Origin: JAJVHZ01 sp041395385 | GTDB taxonomy: Bacteria; Pseudomonadota; Gammaproteobacteria; JAJPIJ01 | NCBI GenBank assembly: GCA_041395385.1 | Contig: JAWLAN010000024.1 | Location: forward strand, 5,873-69,872 | DNA length: 64,000 bases | Reading direction: 5' to 3' | Part shown: positions 8,734-18,884 of the stretch, piece after piece | Layout: each line of letters starts with the position of its first letter | How positions within the stretch are numbered: position 1 is the stretch's first letter | The notes under the pieces: generated by a model | Told to the model about the DNA's origin: nothing | Databases searched by the model: none | What the model saw: the letters and a program-made list of their open reading frames with translations, nothing else | Program-made: the position numbers and the translations under genes

Positions 8734-9459
8734 CTACAGCCCGCTCACCGAGCGGATGAGGGCGGAGGTGCGCTCGCCCTGTTTCTCGTGGTGGTCGAGC
8801 TTCACCGGCAGGTAGCCGAGGCTCGGTGCGCACCATAGCGTAGTGCTGCGCTCGCTGCCGGGCTTCTGGTAGCGCACCTTCACGGTCTTAAGGACGCCGA
8901 GGGGCGTCTCGATCTCCTCCTCGCCCACGATCTCCACCGGGTAGTTGCGGATCTTGTTGCCGTCCACCACGGTGTACCGGATGGGCGATCGGCCCGATTG
9001 CAGATCGCGCATCAGGACCAGCTGGTAGAGCAGCTTGTCGAGCATCCCGGCGGTGGCCTTCAGCTCCGTGCTCTGCTTCTTGTGCGTGACATGCACGAGC
9101 ATGCGTTCCCAGTCGAAGCGCGCTTTCGACTCGCGCCGCTTGGGCCCGGTCTGTGTGGAGTGATATTCGATGGCCCGAACCTCCTCGCCGGCGAGTCGCC
9201 AGCGGCTGCTCTCCACGACCTTCACGCGCAGCAGCGCATAGAGTCCGTGCGTGGCCTTCAATTCCGAGCGGAACAGGTAATCCTCCGGACCCTGCCTGCT
9301 CACCGTGCGCGACATGACGCCCATCTCCCGGCCGTTCAGCGAGACCGTGTAATTGGCCGCGAACTGTGCCGGGAACGGGGCGGTGACGCCGGCGGGTGCG
9401 GCGAGCACGGCGCAGGCGGCCACACTCAGGGACAGCAGCTTTCTCATCACCGGGCTCAT
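8734..9459 (-). CDS. DUF3108 family exported protein
   Basis: The 241-aa product has an N-terminal signal peptide (residues 1-26, hydrophobic LLSLSVAACAVLAAPAG) followed by a beta-rich domain matching the DUF3108 pattern: FAANYTVSLNGREMG near the start, FRSELKATHGLYAL, and the C-terminal GYLPVKLDHHEKQGERTSALI. The function of this family is not established; it is a periplasmic protein widespread in proteobacteria. Starts at 9459 or 9447 are both possible and neither has a clear ribosome site. It is divergent from hldE, sharing a 69-bp intergenic region. Confidence 0.75.
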   Translation of the reverse strand: MSPVMRKLLSLSVAACAVLAAPAGVTAPFPAQFAANYTVSLNGREMGVMSRTVSRQGPEDYLFRSELKATHGLYALLRVKVVESSRWRLAGEEVRAIEYHSTQTGPKRRESKARFDWERMLVHVTHKKQSTELKATAGMLDKLLYQLVLMRDLQSGRSPIRYTVVDGNKIRNYPVEIVGEEEIETPLGVLKTVKVRYQKPGSERSTTLWCAPSLGYLPVKLDHHEKQGERTSALIRSVSGL

Positions 9460-9528
9460 GGTCGTGATGTGTTAAGATTTCCAATCAGAACAGAAGTTTC
9501 CGGGGATCGGCAGGCGCATACGTCGTTC

Positions 9529-10971
9529 ATGAAATCGCTCAAGCAGGCATTGGCCTCCGCGCGCGTACTCGTCGCCGGGGACGTGATTCTAGACCGATAC
9601 TGGCACGGCAGTACGCAGCGCATCTCACCGGAGGCGCCCGTGCCCGTCGTGCACGTCACGGCCAACGACGAACGCCCGGGCGGCGCGGCCAACGTCGCCT
9701 TGAACATACGCAGCCTCGGCGCCACGGTCGCCGTCGTGGGGGCGGTCGGGCAGGACAAGGACGGGGAGACCCTGCGCGCAAGCCTCGCGGATCGCGGCAT
9801 CGTCTGCCACCTGCTGGCGCAGCCCGGCCTGCAGACCATCGTCAAGCTGCGAGTCTTGAGCCAGCACCAGCAGCTCATACGGCTGGACTTCGAGGACGCG
9901 CTCCCGAGGCTGGATCTCGGCGCCGTGTCGCGCGCCTACGCGGCGGCGCTGGCGGAGGCCGACGTCGTGGTGCTCTCCGATTATGCCAAGGGCGTGCTGC
10001 AGGATGCGCGCGGCCTCATCAGGCTGGCGATCGAGGCGGGCAAGCGCGTCGTGGTCGATCCCAAATCCGCCGATTTCTCCCGCTACGCCGGCGCGACCGT
10101 GATCACCCCCAACATGAAGGAGTTCGAGGCCGTGGTGGGGCAGTGCGACGGCGAGACCGCCATCGAGCAGCGTGGCCGCGAACTGTGCCGGCGGCACGAC
10201 CTCGGCGCCGTGCTGGTGACTCGCGGCGAGCACGGCGTGCTGCTGGTCCCCCGCGACGGTGCGGCCGTGGCGATGCCGGCGCGCGCCCGCGACGTCTTCG
10301 ACGTCACCGGCGCCGGCGACACGGTGTGCGGTGTCCTGGCCGCGGCCATGTCGGCCGGCTTCGACCTCGTGCATGCCACGCGGCTCGCGAACACCGCCGC
10401 CGGCATCGTGGTCGGCAAGCTCGGCGCGGCCTCGGTGACCCCGGAGGAGCTCGAGCACGCCGCCGACGAATCCCTGCCGATGGCCGGATTCGGCGTGGTC
10501 GGCGAGGCGCAACTCCTGCGTGGCGTCGCCGCGGCCCGCTCCCGCGGCGAGCGCATCGTGATGACCAACGGCTGCTTCGACATCCTGCACGCAGGTCACG
10601 TCCGCTATCTCGGCGAGGCGCGCCGGCAGGGCGATCGTCTGATCGTTGCGGTCAACGACGACGCGTCGGTGCGGCGGCTGAAGGGCCCGAGCCGTCCCGT
10701 CAACGCGCTCGATCATCGCATGGAGGTGCTCGCGGCGCTGTCCGCCGTGGACTGGGTCGTGCCGTTCGCCGAGGACACGCCCGCGCGGCTCATCTGCGAG
10801 GTCCGCCCCGACGTGCTCGTGAAGGGCGGCGACTATCGTCCCGAACAGATCGCCGGCGGCGACTGCGTGCGGGCGTACGGCGGCGAGGTGGTCATCGTCG
10901 ATTTCATCCCGGGGCATTCGACCAGCGGCATCATCGAGGCCGCGCGCGCGGCACGGGCGGTCGAGGGATGA
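9529..10971 (+). CDS. hldE: Bifunctional D-beta-D-heptose 7-phosphate kinase / heptose 1-phosphate adenylyltransferase
   Basis: The 480-aa protein joins a ribokinase-fold kinase (residues ~1-320, with GGAANVALN and the catalytic-base motif GAGDT) to a nucleotidyltransferase (residues ~340-480, with TNGCFDILHAGHV and the ATP-binding ISSTS-like GHSTS near the end). It performs two steps in making ADP-L-glycero-D-manno-heptose for the LPS inner core. The stop overlaps the hldD start (ATGA), and waaA follows, so the three LPS core genes form one unit. The ATG at 9529 matches the family N-terminus; the same frame is open upstream without support. Confidence 0.96.
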   Translation: MKSLKQALASARVLVAGDVILDRYWHGSTQRISPEAPVPVVHVTANDERPGGAANVALNIRSLGATVAVVGAVGQDKDGETLRASLADRGIVCHLLAQPGLQTIVKLRVLSQHQQLIRLDFEDALPRLDLGAVSRAYAAALAEADVVVLSDYAKGVLQDARGLIRLAIEAGKRVVVDPKSADFSRYAGATVITPNMKEFEAVVGQCDGETAIEQRGRELCRRHDLGAVLVTRGEHGVLLVPRDGAAVAMPARARDVFDVTGAGDTVCGVLAAAMSAGFDLVHATRLANTAAGIVVGKLGAASVTPEELEHAADESLPMAGFGVVGEAQLLRGVAAARSRGERIVMTNGCFDILHAGHVRYLGEARRQGDRLIVAVNDDASVRRLKGPSRPVNALDHRMEVLAALSAVDWVVPFAEDTPARLICEVRPDVLVKGGDYRPEQIAGGDCVRAYGGEVVIVDFIPGHSTSGIIEAARAARAVEG

Positions 10972-11930
10972 TCATCGTCACCGGCGGCGCCGGCTTCATC
11001 GGATCCAACGTCGTGCGCACGCTCAACGAGCGCGGGCGCACCGACATACTCGTGGTCGACAACCTCAAGAACGGCGTGAAGTTCCGCAACCTCGTGGACT
11101 GCGAGTACCTGGACTACTTCGACAAGGACGAATTCCTGCGCATGCTGGAGCAGGCCACCGGGCAGGGTCGCGCCGTCGACGTGATCTTCCACCTCGGGGC
11201 CTGCTCGGCGACCACGGAGTGGGACGGCCGCTACCTCATGCAGAACAACTATGCCTACTCCAAGGCGCTGCTGCACTACTGCCTGGATCGCGGCATACGC
11301 TTCGTGTACGCCTCCAGCGCCGCCGTCTACGGGGCCGGGCAGACCTTCGCCGAGGATCGCCGCAACGAGTCGCCGCTGAACGCCTACGGCTATTCGAAAT
11401 TCCTCTTCGACCAGTACGTGCGTCGTCACCTGCCGTCCGCAGGTTCCCTGGTCGCGGGGATGCGCTATTTCAACGTCTACGGCCCGCGCGAGTCGCACAA
11501 GGAGGCGATGGCGAGCGTGGCCTGGCACTTTCACAGGCAGGTGCTGACGGATCGCACGGTCAGGCTTTTCGAGGGCAGCGACGGCTACGGCGACGGCGAG
11601 CAGCGCCGCGATTTCATCCACGTCGACGACGCGGTGGACGTGACGCTGTGGTTCGGCCTGCACTCGCCGTACTCCGGCATCTTCAACGTCGGCACCGGTC
11701 GCAGCCAGACCTTCAACGACGTCGCGCGTGCCGTCGTCAACTGGCACAACAAGGGTCATATCCAGTACGTGCCGTTCCCGCCGCATCTGGTCGGCCGCTA
11801 CCAGAGCTACACCCAGGCCGATCTCACCCAGCTGCGCGCGGCCGGTTACCAGGGACAGTTCCGCGCCGTGGAGGAGGGCGTGCCGGCCTATCTCGACTGG
11901 TTGCAGCGGCAACCGCCGTCGGCGCGTTAG
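10968..11930 (+). CDS. hldD: ADP-L-glycero-D-manno-heptose 6-epimerase
   Basis: The 320-aa product starts MIIVTGGAGFIGSN, the Rossmann NAD(P)-binding loop of extended SDR enzymes. It carries the catalytic YxxxK motif (YGYSKFLFD) plus SSAAVYG, and MRYFNVYGPRE and GEQRRDFIHVDDAV as in HldD. It epimerises the heptose to the L-glycero-D-manno form, the last step before heptosyltransferases use it. It overlaps hldE by 4 bp (ATGA), consistent with coupled translation, and ends 13 bp before waaA. Confidence 0.97.
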   Translation: MIIVTGGAGFIGSNVVRTLNERGRTDILVVDNLKNGVKFRNLVDCEYLDYFDKDEFLRMLEQATGQGRAVDVIFHLGACSATTEWDGRYLMQNNYAYSKALLHYCLDRGIRFVYASSAAVYGAGQTFAEDRRNESPLNAYGYSKFLFDQYVRRHLPSAGSLVAGMRYFNVYGPRESHKEAMASVAWHFHRQVLTDRTVRLFEGSDGYGDGEQRRDFIHVDDAVDVTLWFGLHSPYSGIFNVGTGRSQTFNDVARAVVNWHNKGHIQYVPFPPHLVGRYQSYTQADLTQLRAAGYQGQFRAVEEGVPAYLDWLQRQPPSAR

Positions 11931-11943
11931 GACACGGCCGCCC

Positions 11944-13260
11944 GTGATCGCGGCCGTGCTCCGCTGCGTCTATACGATCGCGCTCTACCTCGCCCTTCCA
12001 CTCTTCGTCCTCCGGCTCTGGTGGCAGGGGCGCGGCCAGCCCGGCTACCGCCGGCGCATCGGCGAACGCTTCGGGCTGGCGCCCGCGCGTGCGGACGCCA
12101 GGCCGCTCATCTGGCTGCACGCCGTGTCGGTGGGCGAGGTGCAGGCGAGCATGCCGCTGGTCGCGGGCCTGTGCAGAGGGTTTCCTGACCACCGGTTGCT
12201 GGTGACGACGACGACCGCCACCGGCGCGGACCATGCGCGGCGGCTGTTCGGCGAGGAGGTGGCGCACGCATGGTTCCCCTACGATACGCCCGATGCCGTC
12301 GCCCGTTTCCTGCGGCGCACGCGGCCGGCGCTGCTGCTGCTCATGGAGACGGAGCTCTGGCCGAATCTTCTGCGCGCGTGCGCGCGCCGTAGCATCCCCT
12401 CCCTGCTGGTGAACGCCCGGCTCTCGGAACGCTCCCTGCGCCGATACATGCGACTGCGTCCGCTGGTGGCGGCCATGTTGCGCGATCTGAGCGGCGTGGC
12501 GGCGCAGACCGAGGCCGATGCGGAGCGATTCCGGACGCTGGGCATGCCGCCGGGGCGCACGCGCGTGACCGGCAGCCTGAAGTTCGACGTGAGACTTCCC
12601 GACGACCTGGCGGCGCGCGTCGACGCCTGCCGCCGCGACTGCGGGCCGGGCCGTCCGATGTGGATCGCGGCCAGCACTCACGAGGGCGAGGAGGAACAGG
12701 TGCTCACCGCGCATGCGCGCGTGCGCGAGGAGCTGCCCTCGGCGCTGCTGCTGCTGGCGCCCCGTCACCCGGTGCGTGCCCCGCAGGTGGCCGAGCTCAT
12801 CGAGCGGCGCGGCTACTCCTGCAGGCGGCGCTCCGCCGGGGAGGTCTGCGAGGCGGGCACGCAGGTCTATCTGATCGATACGCTGGGGGAGCTGATCCCG
12901 TTCTACGGGACGGCCGACGCGGCCTTCGTCGGTGGCAGCCTGGTCGCGGTGGGCGGACACAACCTGCTCGAGCCGGCCGCGGTGTCGCGGCCGATCGTGA
13001 GCGGGCCGCATTATTTCAACTTTGCGGAGATCGGCGAGCGCCTGCGCGCGGCCGGGGCCTTGTCCGTCGTCGAGGACTCCTCGACGCTGGCGGCGGAGAT
13101 TGTCGCGCTGTTGCGGGATCCCGCGACCTACCGGCGCCGCGGCGAGGCGGCGCGGTCGGTCGTCGATCAGTGTACGGGTACGGCGGAGAGACTGCTCGCG
13201 TGGCTGGTCGGGATCCTGGCGGAGGGCCGGGCCGGCGGATCAGCGCACCATCGCCGATAG
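11944..13260 (+). CDS. waaA: 3-deoxy-D-manno-octulosonic acid (Kdo) transferase
   Basis: The 438-aa product has an N-terminal membrane anchor (YTIALYLALPLFVLRL) and the two GT-B halves of WaaA/KdtA: HAVSVGEVQAS with the conserved Glu, METELWPNLL, TGSLKFD, and GGSLVAVGGHNLLEPAA in the donor site. It transfers Kdo from CMP-Kdo to lipid IVA at the inner-membrane face. The start is GTG at 11944, 13 bp after hldD; an upstream extension in frame overlaps hldD and is not credible. Length is close to E. coli WaaA (425 aa). It converges on the isochorismatase gene with a 21-bp 3' overlap. Confidence 0.95.
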   Translation: MIAAVLRCVYTIALYLALPLFVLRLWWQGRGQPGYRRRIGERFGLAPARADARPLIWLHAVSVGEVQASMPLVAGLCRGFPDHRLLVTTTTATGADHARRLFGEEVAHAWFPYDTPDAVARFLRRTRPALLLLMETELWPNLLRACARRSIPSLLVNARLSERSLRRYMRLRPLVAAMLRDLSGVAAQTEADAERFRTLGMPPGRTRVTGSLKFDVRLPDDLAARVDACRRDCGPGRPMWIAASTHEGEEEQVLTAHARVREELPSALLLLAPRHPVRAPQVAELIERRGYSCRRRSAGEVCEAGTQVYLIDTLGELIPFYGTADAAFVGGSLVAVGGHNLLEPAAVSRPIVSGPHYFNFAEIGERLRAAGALSVVEDSSTLAAEIVALLRDPATYRRRGEAARSVVDQCTGTAERLLAWLVGILAEGRAGGSAHHRR

Positions 13261-13824
13261 CGCCTTGAAGTGCTCGTGGCGGGCGTCGCGGAGCCATTCG
13301 AAGACCACCGATTCGGCCGTCGCGATCGCCGCGCCGGCTGCTTGCAGCCGCTGCAGCGCGTTCTCGTAGTTCTCGAGCTTGCGCGAGCACACCGCGTCTT
13401 CCACCACGAAGGGGTGGAAGCCGGCGGCAAGCAGGTCCATGGCGGTCTGCAGCACGCAGACGTGGGACTCCATGCCGGCGAGGATCACCTGGCGTCGCCG
13501 GGCATCGTCGATGACGGGGGCAAAGCCCTCGGCGTCCGCGCACGAGAAGCAGGTCTTCTCGATACGGCGCGCCGCGGGCGGGATCGCCGTGGCGATGCGC
13601 GCATCGGTCGGGCCGAGGCCCTTCGGATACTGCTCGGAGACGGTGACGGGGATGCCGAGCCGATCCGCCGCCGTCATCAGCAGCGTCACGTTGCGCATGA
13701 CGCGCGCGAGCACCTTCTCCGGCATGGCCGCGCCCAGCCTCTCCTGGATATCGATGACGAGGAGCTGGCTGGTCGCCTGGTTGCAGGTCAGCGCGAGCGC
13801 ATTGACGCCTGGATCCCTGCCCAT
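13240..13824 (-). CDS. Isochorismatase-family cysteine hydrolase
   Basis: The 194-aa product has the family triad: Asp in LLVIDIQERL, a Lys in the KTCFSC region, and the nucleophile Cys in GMESHVCVLQTAMDLL. The length fits single-domain members (YcaC- and nicotinamidase-like). The substrate cannot be told from sequence. It is the last gene of the pcm-rhodanese-tolC unit. A GTG at 13836 overlapping the tolC stop (GTGA) is an alternative start four codons earlier. The 3' end overlaps the 3' end of waaA by 21 bp on the opposite strand. Confidence 0.88.
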   Translation of the reverse strand: MGRDPGVNALALTCNQATSQLLVIDIQERLGAAMPEKVLARVMRNVTLLMTAADRLGIPVTVSEQYPKGLGPTDARIATAIPPAARRIEKTCFSCADAEGFAPVIDDARRRQVILAGMESHVCVLQTAMDLLAAGFHPFVVEDAVCSRKLENYENALQRLQAAGAAIATAESVVFEWLRDARHEHFKALSAMVR

Positions 13825-13832
13825 GCCGGCCT

Positions 13833-15164
13833 TCACCGCACCAGCCAGCCGTTGACTTCGTCGAGGTCGGCGGGGGCGAGCGTGCCGGCGGCCCGCTTCA
13901 GCCGCAGCGTGTCCAGGATGTAGGTGTAGCGCGCCGCGGCGTGATCGCGCTTGGCCGCGTACAGGTTGCGCTCCTGCGCCACCACGTCCACCGCCGTGCG
14001 CGTGCCCACCTCGTAGCCGGCCTGCGTGGCCTCCAGCGCCGTCTGCGAGGACACCACCGCCTGCTGCAGCGCCTGCACCCGCGCGATCCCCGAGATCACC
14101 CCCTCGTAGGAGTCCTTGGCGCTGCGCACCACCGAGCGGCGCTGCTCCTCCAGCACCTGCAGGGACTCCTCGTGCCGGTAGGTCGCCTCGCGCGTGCGCG
14201 ACTGCACCTGCCCGCCCTCGTAGATCGGCACGTTCAGCGCCAGCCCGATCGCGGAGAGATCCGTGGTCGTCCCCCCGAAGCGCCCGCCGCCGCTGACGTC
14301 GGTGCCGTGGGAGCCCACGATGTCCAGGGTCGGCAGGTGCCCGGCGTACTGCACCTTGATCTCCTGGGCCGCCACCTGTGTCGCCGCATCCGCCGCCGCA
14401 ATGCGCAGGTTCTGCTTCACCGCCGTGTCGATCCACTGCTGCGGGTCCGCCGGGTCCGGCGCCACCAGCGGCATCTGCTCGCCCAGCGCCGCCAGCTCTC
14501 CCGGGTACTCGTTGGTCACCTCCCGCAGCGCCTCGCGCGCGTCGTCCAGCAGCTTCTTCGCCGTGATCTCGTCGGCCACCGCCCGGTCATAGCCCGCCTT
14601 GGCCTCCTGCACGTCCGTGATGGCAATCAGCCCGACGTCGAAGCGCTGCTGGGTCTGATCCAGCTGCCGGCCCAGCGCCTCCTTCTCCGCCTGCGAGAAC
14701 GTCAGGTTGTCGATCGCCGCCAGCACCGTGAAGTACCTCTCCGCCACCCGCACCATCAGGTCCTGGCGCGTGGCGTCCAGCTCCAGCTCCGACTGCCGGA
14801 TGCGCGCGTCCGCCTGCTTCAGCTGCATGTAGCGGTCGTAGTGATACACCGGCTGCGTCAGGTTGATCGCGTAGCCGCGGGTGTTGTACTCCGAGTCCCC
14901 GCCCAGCCCGAACACCGAGCCGTTGTCCACCGAGACGTCCTCGTTGTTGTAGAACGTGTTGCCCGTGGCCCCGATCACCGGCAGCGCCAGCCGCGCACGC
15001 GCCTGCGGCTTGAGCTCCTTGACCGCCGCGTAGCTCGCCTCCGTGCCCTTCAGCACCGGGTCCTGCTGCTCGGCCAGCTGATAGGACTGCACCAGATCCT
15101 CGGCAGCCAAGGCCGGGCCGCTGAGCAACGCCGCAACGAGTAGGCTGAGAGTCTTCTTGTTCAT
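13833..15164 (-). CDS. tolC: TolC-family outer membrane efflux/secretion channel
   Basis: The 443-aa product has a signal peptide (MNKKTLSLLVAALLSGPALA) followed by two outer-membrane efflux repeats of long coiled helices, with the typical LVQSYQLAEQQDP start and Arg/Gln-rich helices. It forms the trimeric channel through the outer membrane and periplasm for RND/ABC efflux and type I secretion. It lies in a pcm-rhodanese-tolC order seen in other gammaproteobacteria. A weak GGAG site is upstream of the ATG at 15164; an in-frame extension to 15425 overlaps the rhodanese gene in another frame and is rejected. Confidence 0.93.
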   Translation of the reverse strand: MNKKTLSLLVAALLSGPALAAEDLVQSYQLAEQQDPVLKGTEASYAAVKELKPQARARLALPVIGATGNTFYNNEDVSVDNGSVFGLGGDSEYNTRGYAINLTQPVYHYDRYMQLKQADARIRQSELELDATRQDLMVRVAERYFTVLAAIDNLTFSQAEKEALGRQLDQTQQRFDVGLIAITDVQEAKAGYDRAVADEITAKKLLDDAREALREVTNEYPGELAALGEQMPLVAPDPADPQQWIDTAVKQNLRIAAADAATQVAAQEIKVQYAGHLPTLDIVGSHGTDVSGGGRFGGTTTDLSAIGLALNVPIYEGGQVQSRTREATYRHEESLQVLEEQRRSVVRSAKDSYEGVISGIARVQALQQAVVSSQTALEATQAGYEVGTRTAVDVVAQERNLYAAKRDHAAARYTYILDTLRLKRAAGTLAPADLDEVNGWLVR

Positions 15165-15187
15165 GATTGTTGGAAACTCCGACCGCA

Positions 15188-15511
15188 CTAGTAGACAGGC
15201 ATGTTGGGATCGATCTCGCGTGCCCACGCGTCGATGCCGCCATCCAGGTTGATGACCTTGTCGAATCCGCACCGTGCAAGATAGTCCGCGACCTGCGCGC
15301 TGCGCGTGCCGTGGTGACAGATGACCACCGTCGGCGACTTCGGATCGAGATCCCTCATCGCCGCCGGTATCCGTGCCATCGGAACGTTGCGCGAACCCTC
15401 GATCCGGCAGATCGAGAACTCCCATTCCTCGCGCACGTCGAGGAGCTGGAGCTTTCCGGATTCAGGGCTCGCGAGCAGACGGCTTAAGTCAGTAGCATTG
15501 ACCTGTTGCAT
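15188..15511 (-). CDS. Single-domain rhodanese-like protein
   Basis: The 107-aa product is one rhodanese domain: LLDVREEWEFSICRIEGSRNVPM at the start, the active-site Cys in VVICHHGTRSAQVADYL, and INLDGGIDAWAREIDP near the end. GlpE/PspE-type proteins of this size carry sulfane sulfur on the Cys, but the acceptor here is unknown. The start directly abuts the pcm stop, and tolC follows 23 bp downstream, so the three genes are probably cotranscribed. Confidence 0.92.
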   Translation of the reverse strand: MQQVNATDLSRLLASPESGKLQLLDVREEWEFSICRIEGSRNVPMARIPAAMRDLDPKSPTVVICHHGTRSAQVADYLARCGFDKVINLDGGIDAWAREIDPNMPVY

Positions 15512-16177
15512 TCAGAAGGCAAACTTGCGCGGCTTCACGGCGCCGACCAGGGGCGGCAGCACGGTCTCGAAAAGCGATTCGCTGGCCCACGACTCCGGCC
15601 CCGTGCGAGTGAGCAGCAGGGCCTCCATCACCGGCGCCTCGCCGACGACGATGAACAGCCGCCCGCCGATCTTGACGTAGTCGTTGAACGCGGCGGTCAT
15701 GACCGGAACGGAACCGGTCACCGCCACTGCGTCGTACTGCGCCGGGGCGTGCCAGCCATGCATGGCGTCGCCGACCGCGAGCGTGACGTTGGTGACGCCC
15801 GCGGCATTCAGGCGGGCCTGCGCCGCGGCGCCAAGATCCGCGTACAGCTCCACGCTCGTCACCCAGCTGCTCAGCCGGGCGAGCAGCGCGGTCACGTAAC
15901 CGCTGCCGGTGCCGATCTCCAGCGCCGTGTCGCCGGGCTGCAGCTGCAGCGACTGAACCATGCGCGCCTCGACCTTGGGCGCCATCATTACCTCCCCGTG
16001 TCCGATCGGGACCTGGGTGTCTGCGAAGGCGAGGCGGCGGAACTCGGCCGGCACGAAATCCTCGCGGCGTGTGGCCGCCACCGCGTCGAGCACCCGCTGG
16101 TCCAGCACCTCCCAGGTGCGGATCTGCTGCTCGATCATGTTGTAACGCGCCTGCTCGAAATTCAGCTCCACCGACAT
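15512..16177 (-). CDS. pcm: Protein-L-isoaspartate O-methyltransferase family protein
   Basis: The 221-aa product has the PCMT layout: an N-terminal RYNMIEQQIRTWEVLD segment, the SAM-binding motif ALEIGTGSGYVTALLARL (residues ~77-94), and a C-terminal extension. The family repairs isoaspartyl residues in damaged proteins. The tolC-linked subgroup is somewhat divergent, so isoaspartate repair is inferred from family membership. A GGAGGATG site before the ATG at 16177 fixes the start. It is first in the pcm-rhodanese-tolC-isochorismatase unit and divergent from the thiC riboswitch. Confidence 0.87.
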   Translation of the reverse strand: MSVELNFEQARYNMIEQQIRTWEVLDQRVLDAVAATRREDFVPAEFRRLAFADTQVPIGHGEVMMAPKVEARMVQSLQLQPGDTALEIGTGSGYVTALLARLSSWVTSVELYADLGAAAQARLNAAGVTNVTLAVGDAMHGWHAPAQYDAVAVTGSVPVMTAAFNDYVKIGGRLFIVVGEAPVMEALLLTRTGPESWASESLFETVLPPLVGAVKPRKFAF

Positions 16178-16343
16178 CGAAACATCCTCCCCGCACCCCG
16201 TCCGCGGCCTACCTCCGCCAAGCCTGACACTATACAATGAAAGTCCGCGGCCATGACCGGTTTTCCAGCACTGCACTGTTGCCCGGACCGGGACGTTCGA
16301 AGCTGGCAAGCCGATGATTTTACAGCCATGCCGCGACTTGCGA

Positions 16344-16437
16344 CAGCTAGGGGTGCGACGCCTTCGTGTACCGATGACGGCGCCGCTGAGACTGACCCTT
16401 CGAACCTGATCCGGATAGTGCCGGCGTAGGGAAGCTG
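16344..16437 (+). ncRNA. TPP riboswitch (thi box) upstream of thiC
   Basis: The conserved elements occur in order: GGGGTGC (from ~16350), CTGAGA (from ~16386), ACCCTT, and the GAACCTGATCCGGATAGTG block leading to GCGTAGGGAA. The P1 helix closes with CAGCT (16344-16348) pairing to AGCTG (16433-16437). Thiamine pyrophosphate binding would repress thiC. Distance and orientation relative to thiC are normal. Confidence 0.96.
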
Positions 16438-16468
16438 GAACACCTCAGCGCAGCTGCGCGTGTTCGGC

Positions 16469-16501
16469 TCCTCCCGCCGGTGGCCTCACCGACAGGGAGG
16501 A
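16469..16501 (+). promoter_or_regulatory. Shine-Dalgarno-sequestering hairpin of the thiC riboswitch expression platform
   Basis: TCCTCCC (16469-16475) pairs perfectly with GGGAGGA (16495-16501), which is the thiC ribosome-binding site. An inner CGGTG/CACCG stem (16478-16482 with 16487-16491) supports it. A competing palindromic hairpin (AACAC 16439-16443 with GTGTT 16460-16464 around a 12-bp palindrome) lies between aptamer and sequester. The layout implies translational control. It is read from sequence only. Confidence 0.7.
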
Positions 16502-16510
16502 TGCGACGAG

Positions 16511-18388
<1,878 letters not shown>

Positions 18389-18412
18389 CCGCGGTCCCCC
18401 CGGGTCCCGCCC

Positions 18413-18709
18413 GTGAACGAGTCCACGCGCAGCGCCGCAGGCGAGTCCGGCTGCCGGCCCGGCTGCGGCGCCTGCTGCGTGGCGCTGTCGATCTCCTCCC
18501 CGATACCGGGCATGCCGCGCGGCAAGCCCGCCGGCGTGCGCTGCGTGCAGCTCACCGAGGAGAACCTCTGCCGGCTGTGGGGCAGCGCGGACCGGCCCTC
18601 GGTCTGCAACCGCCTGCGGCCGGAGCCCCAGATGTGCGGCGACAGTCGCGAGCACGCCCTGAAGTGGCTCTCGTGGCTCGAGCGGGCGACCGCCTCTCCC
18701 GGCGATTGA
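18413..18709 (+). CDS. YkgJ-family cysteine-cluster protein
   Basis: The 98-aa product has the YkgJ/CxxCxxCC-type pattern: CRPGCGACCVAL near residue 14, RCVQLTEENLCRLWG, and RPSVCNRLRPEPQMCG, giving about eight Cys likely to bind a zinc or iron-sulfur centre. The biochemical role of the family is unknown. The start is GTG at 18413, 25 bp after thiC, so it may be read through from thiC. The size is at the small end of the family. Confidence 0.82.
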   Translation: MNESTRSAAGESGCRPGCGACCVALSISSPIPGMPRGKPAGVRCVQLTEENLCRLWGSADRPSVCNRLRPEPQMCGDSREHALKWLSWLERATASPGD

Positions 18710-18884
18710 CGGGGAGGGGGCGGTTACGTGCCCTCTCCGGGCTGCGATCCCGCCACGCCCGCAACCGTCCGTTCTCAACTCCCTTGACCCGCGCGCCGCA
18801 AGAGTGTGAATATAAATTAAATATTATTCCCAACTGTTTGACTCAGCGTAATTTGTCCGGCGCGGCCGAGGGGGCGGCCAGCAT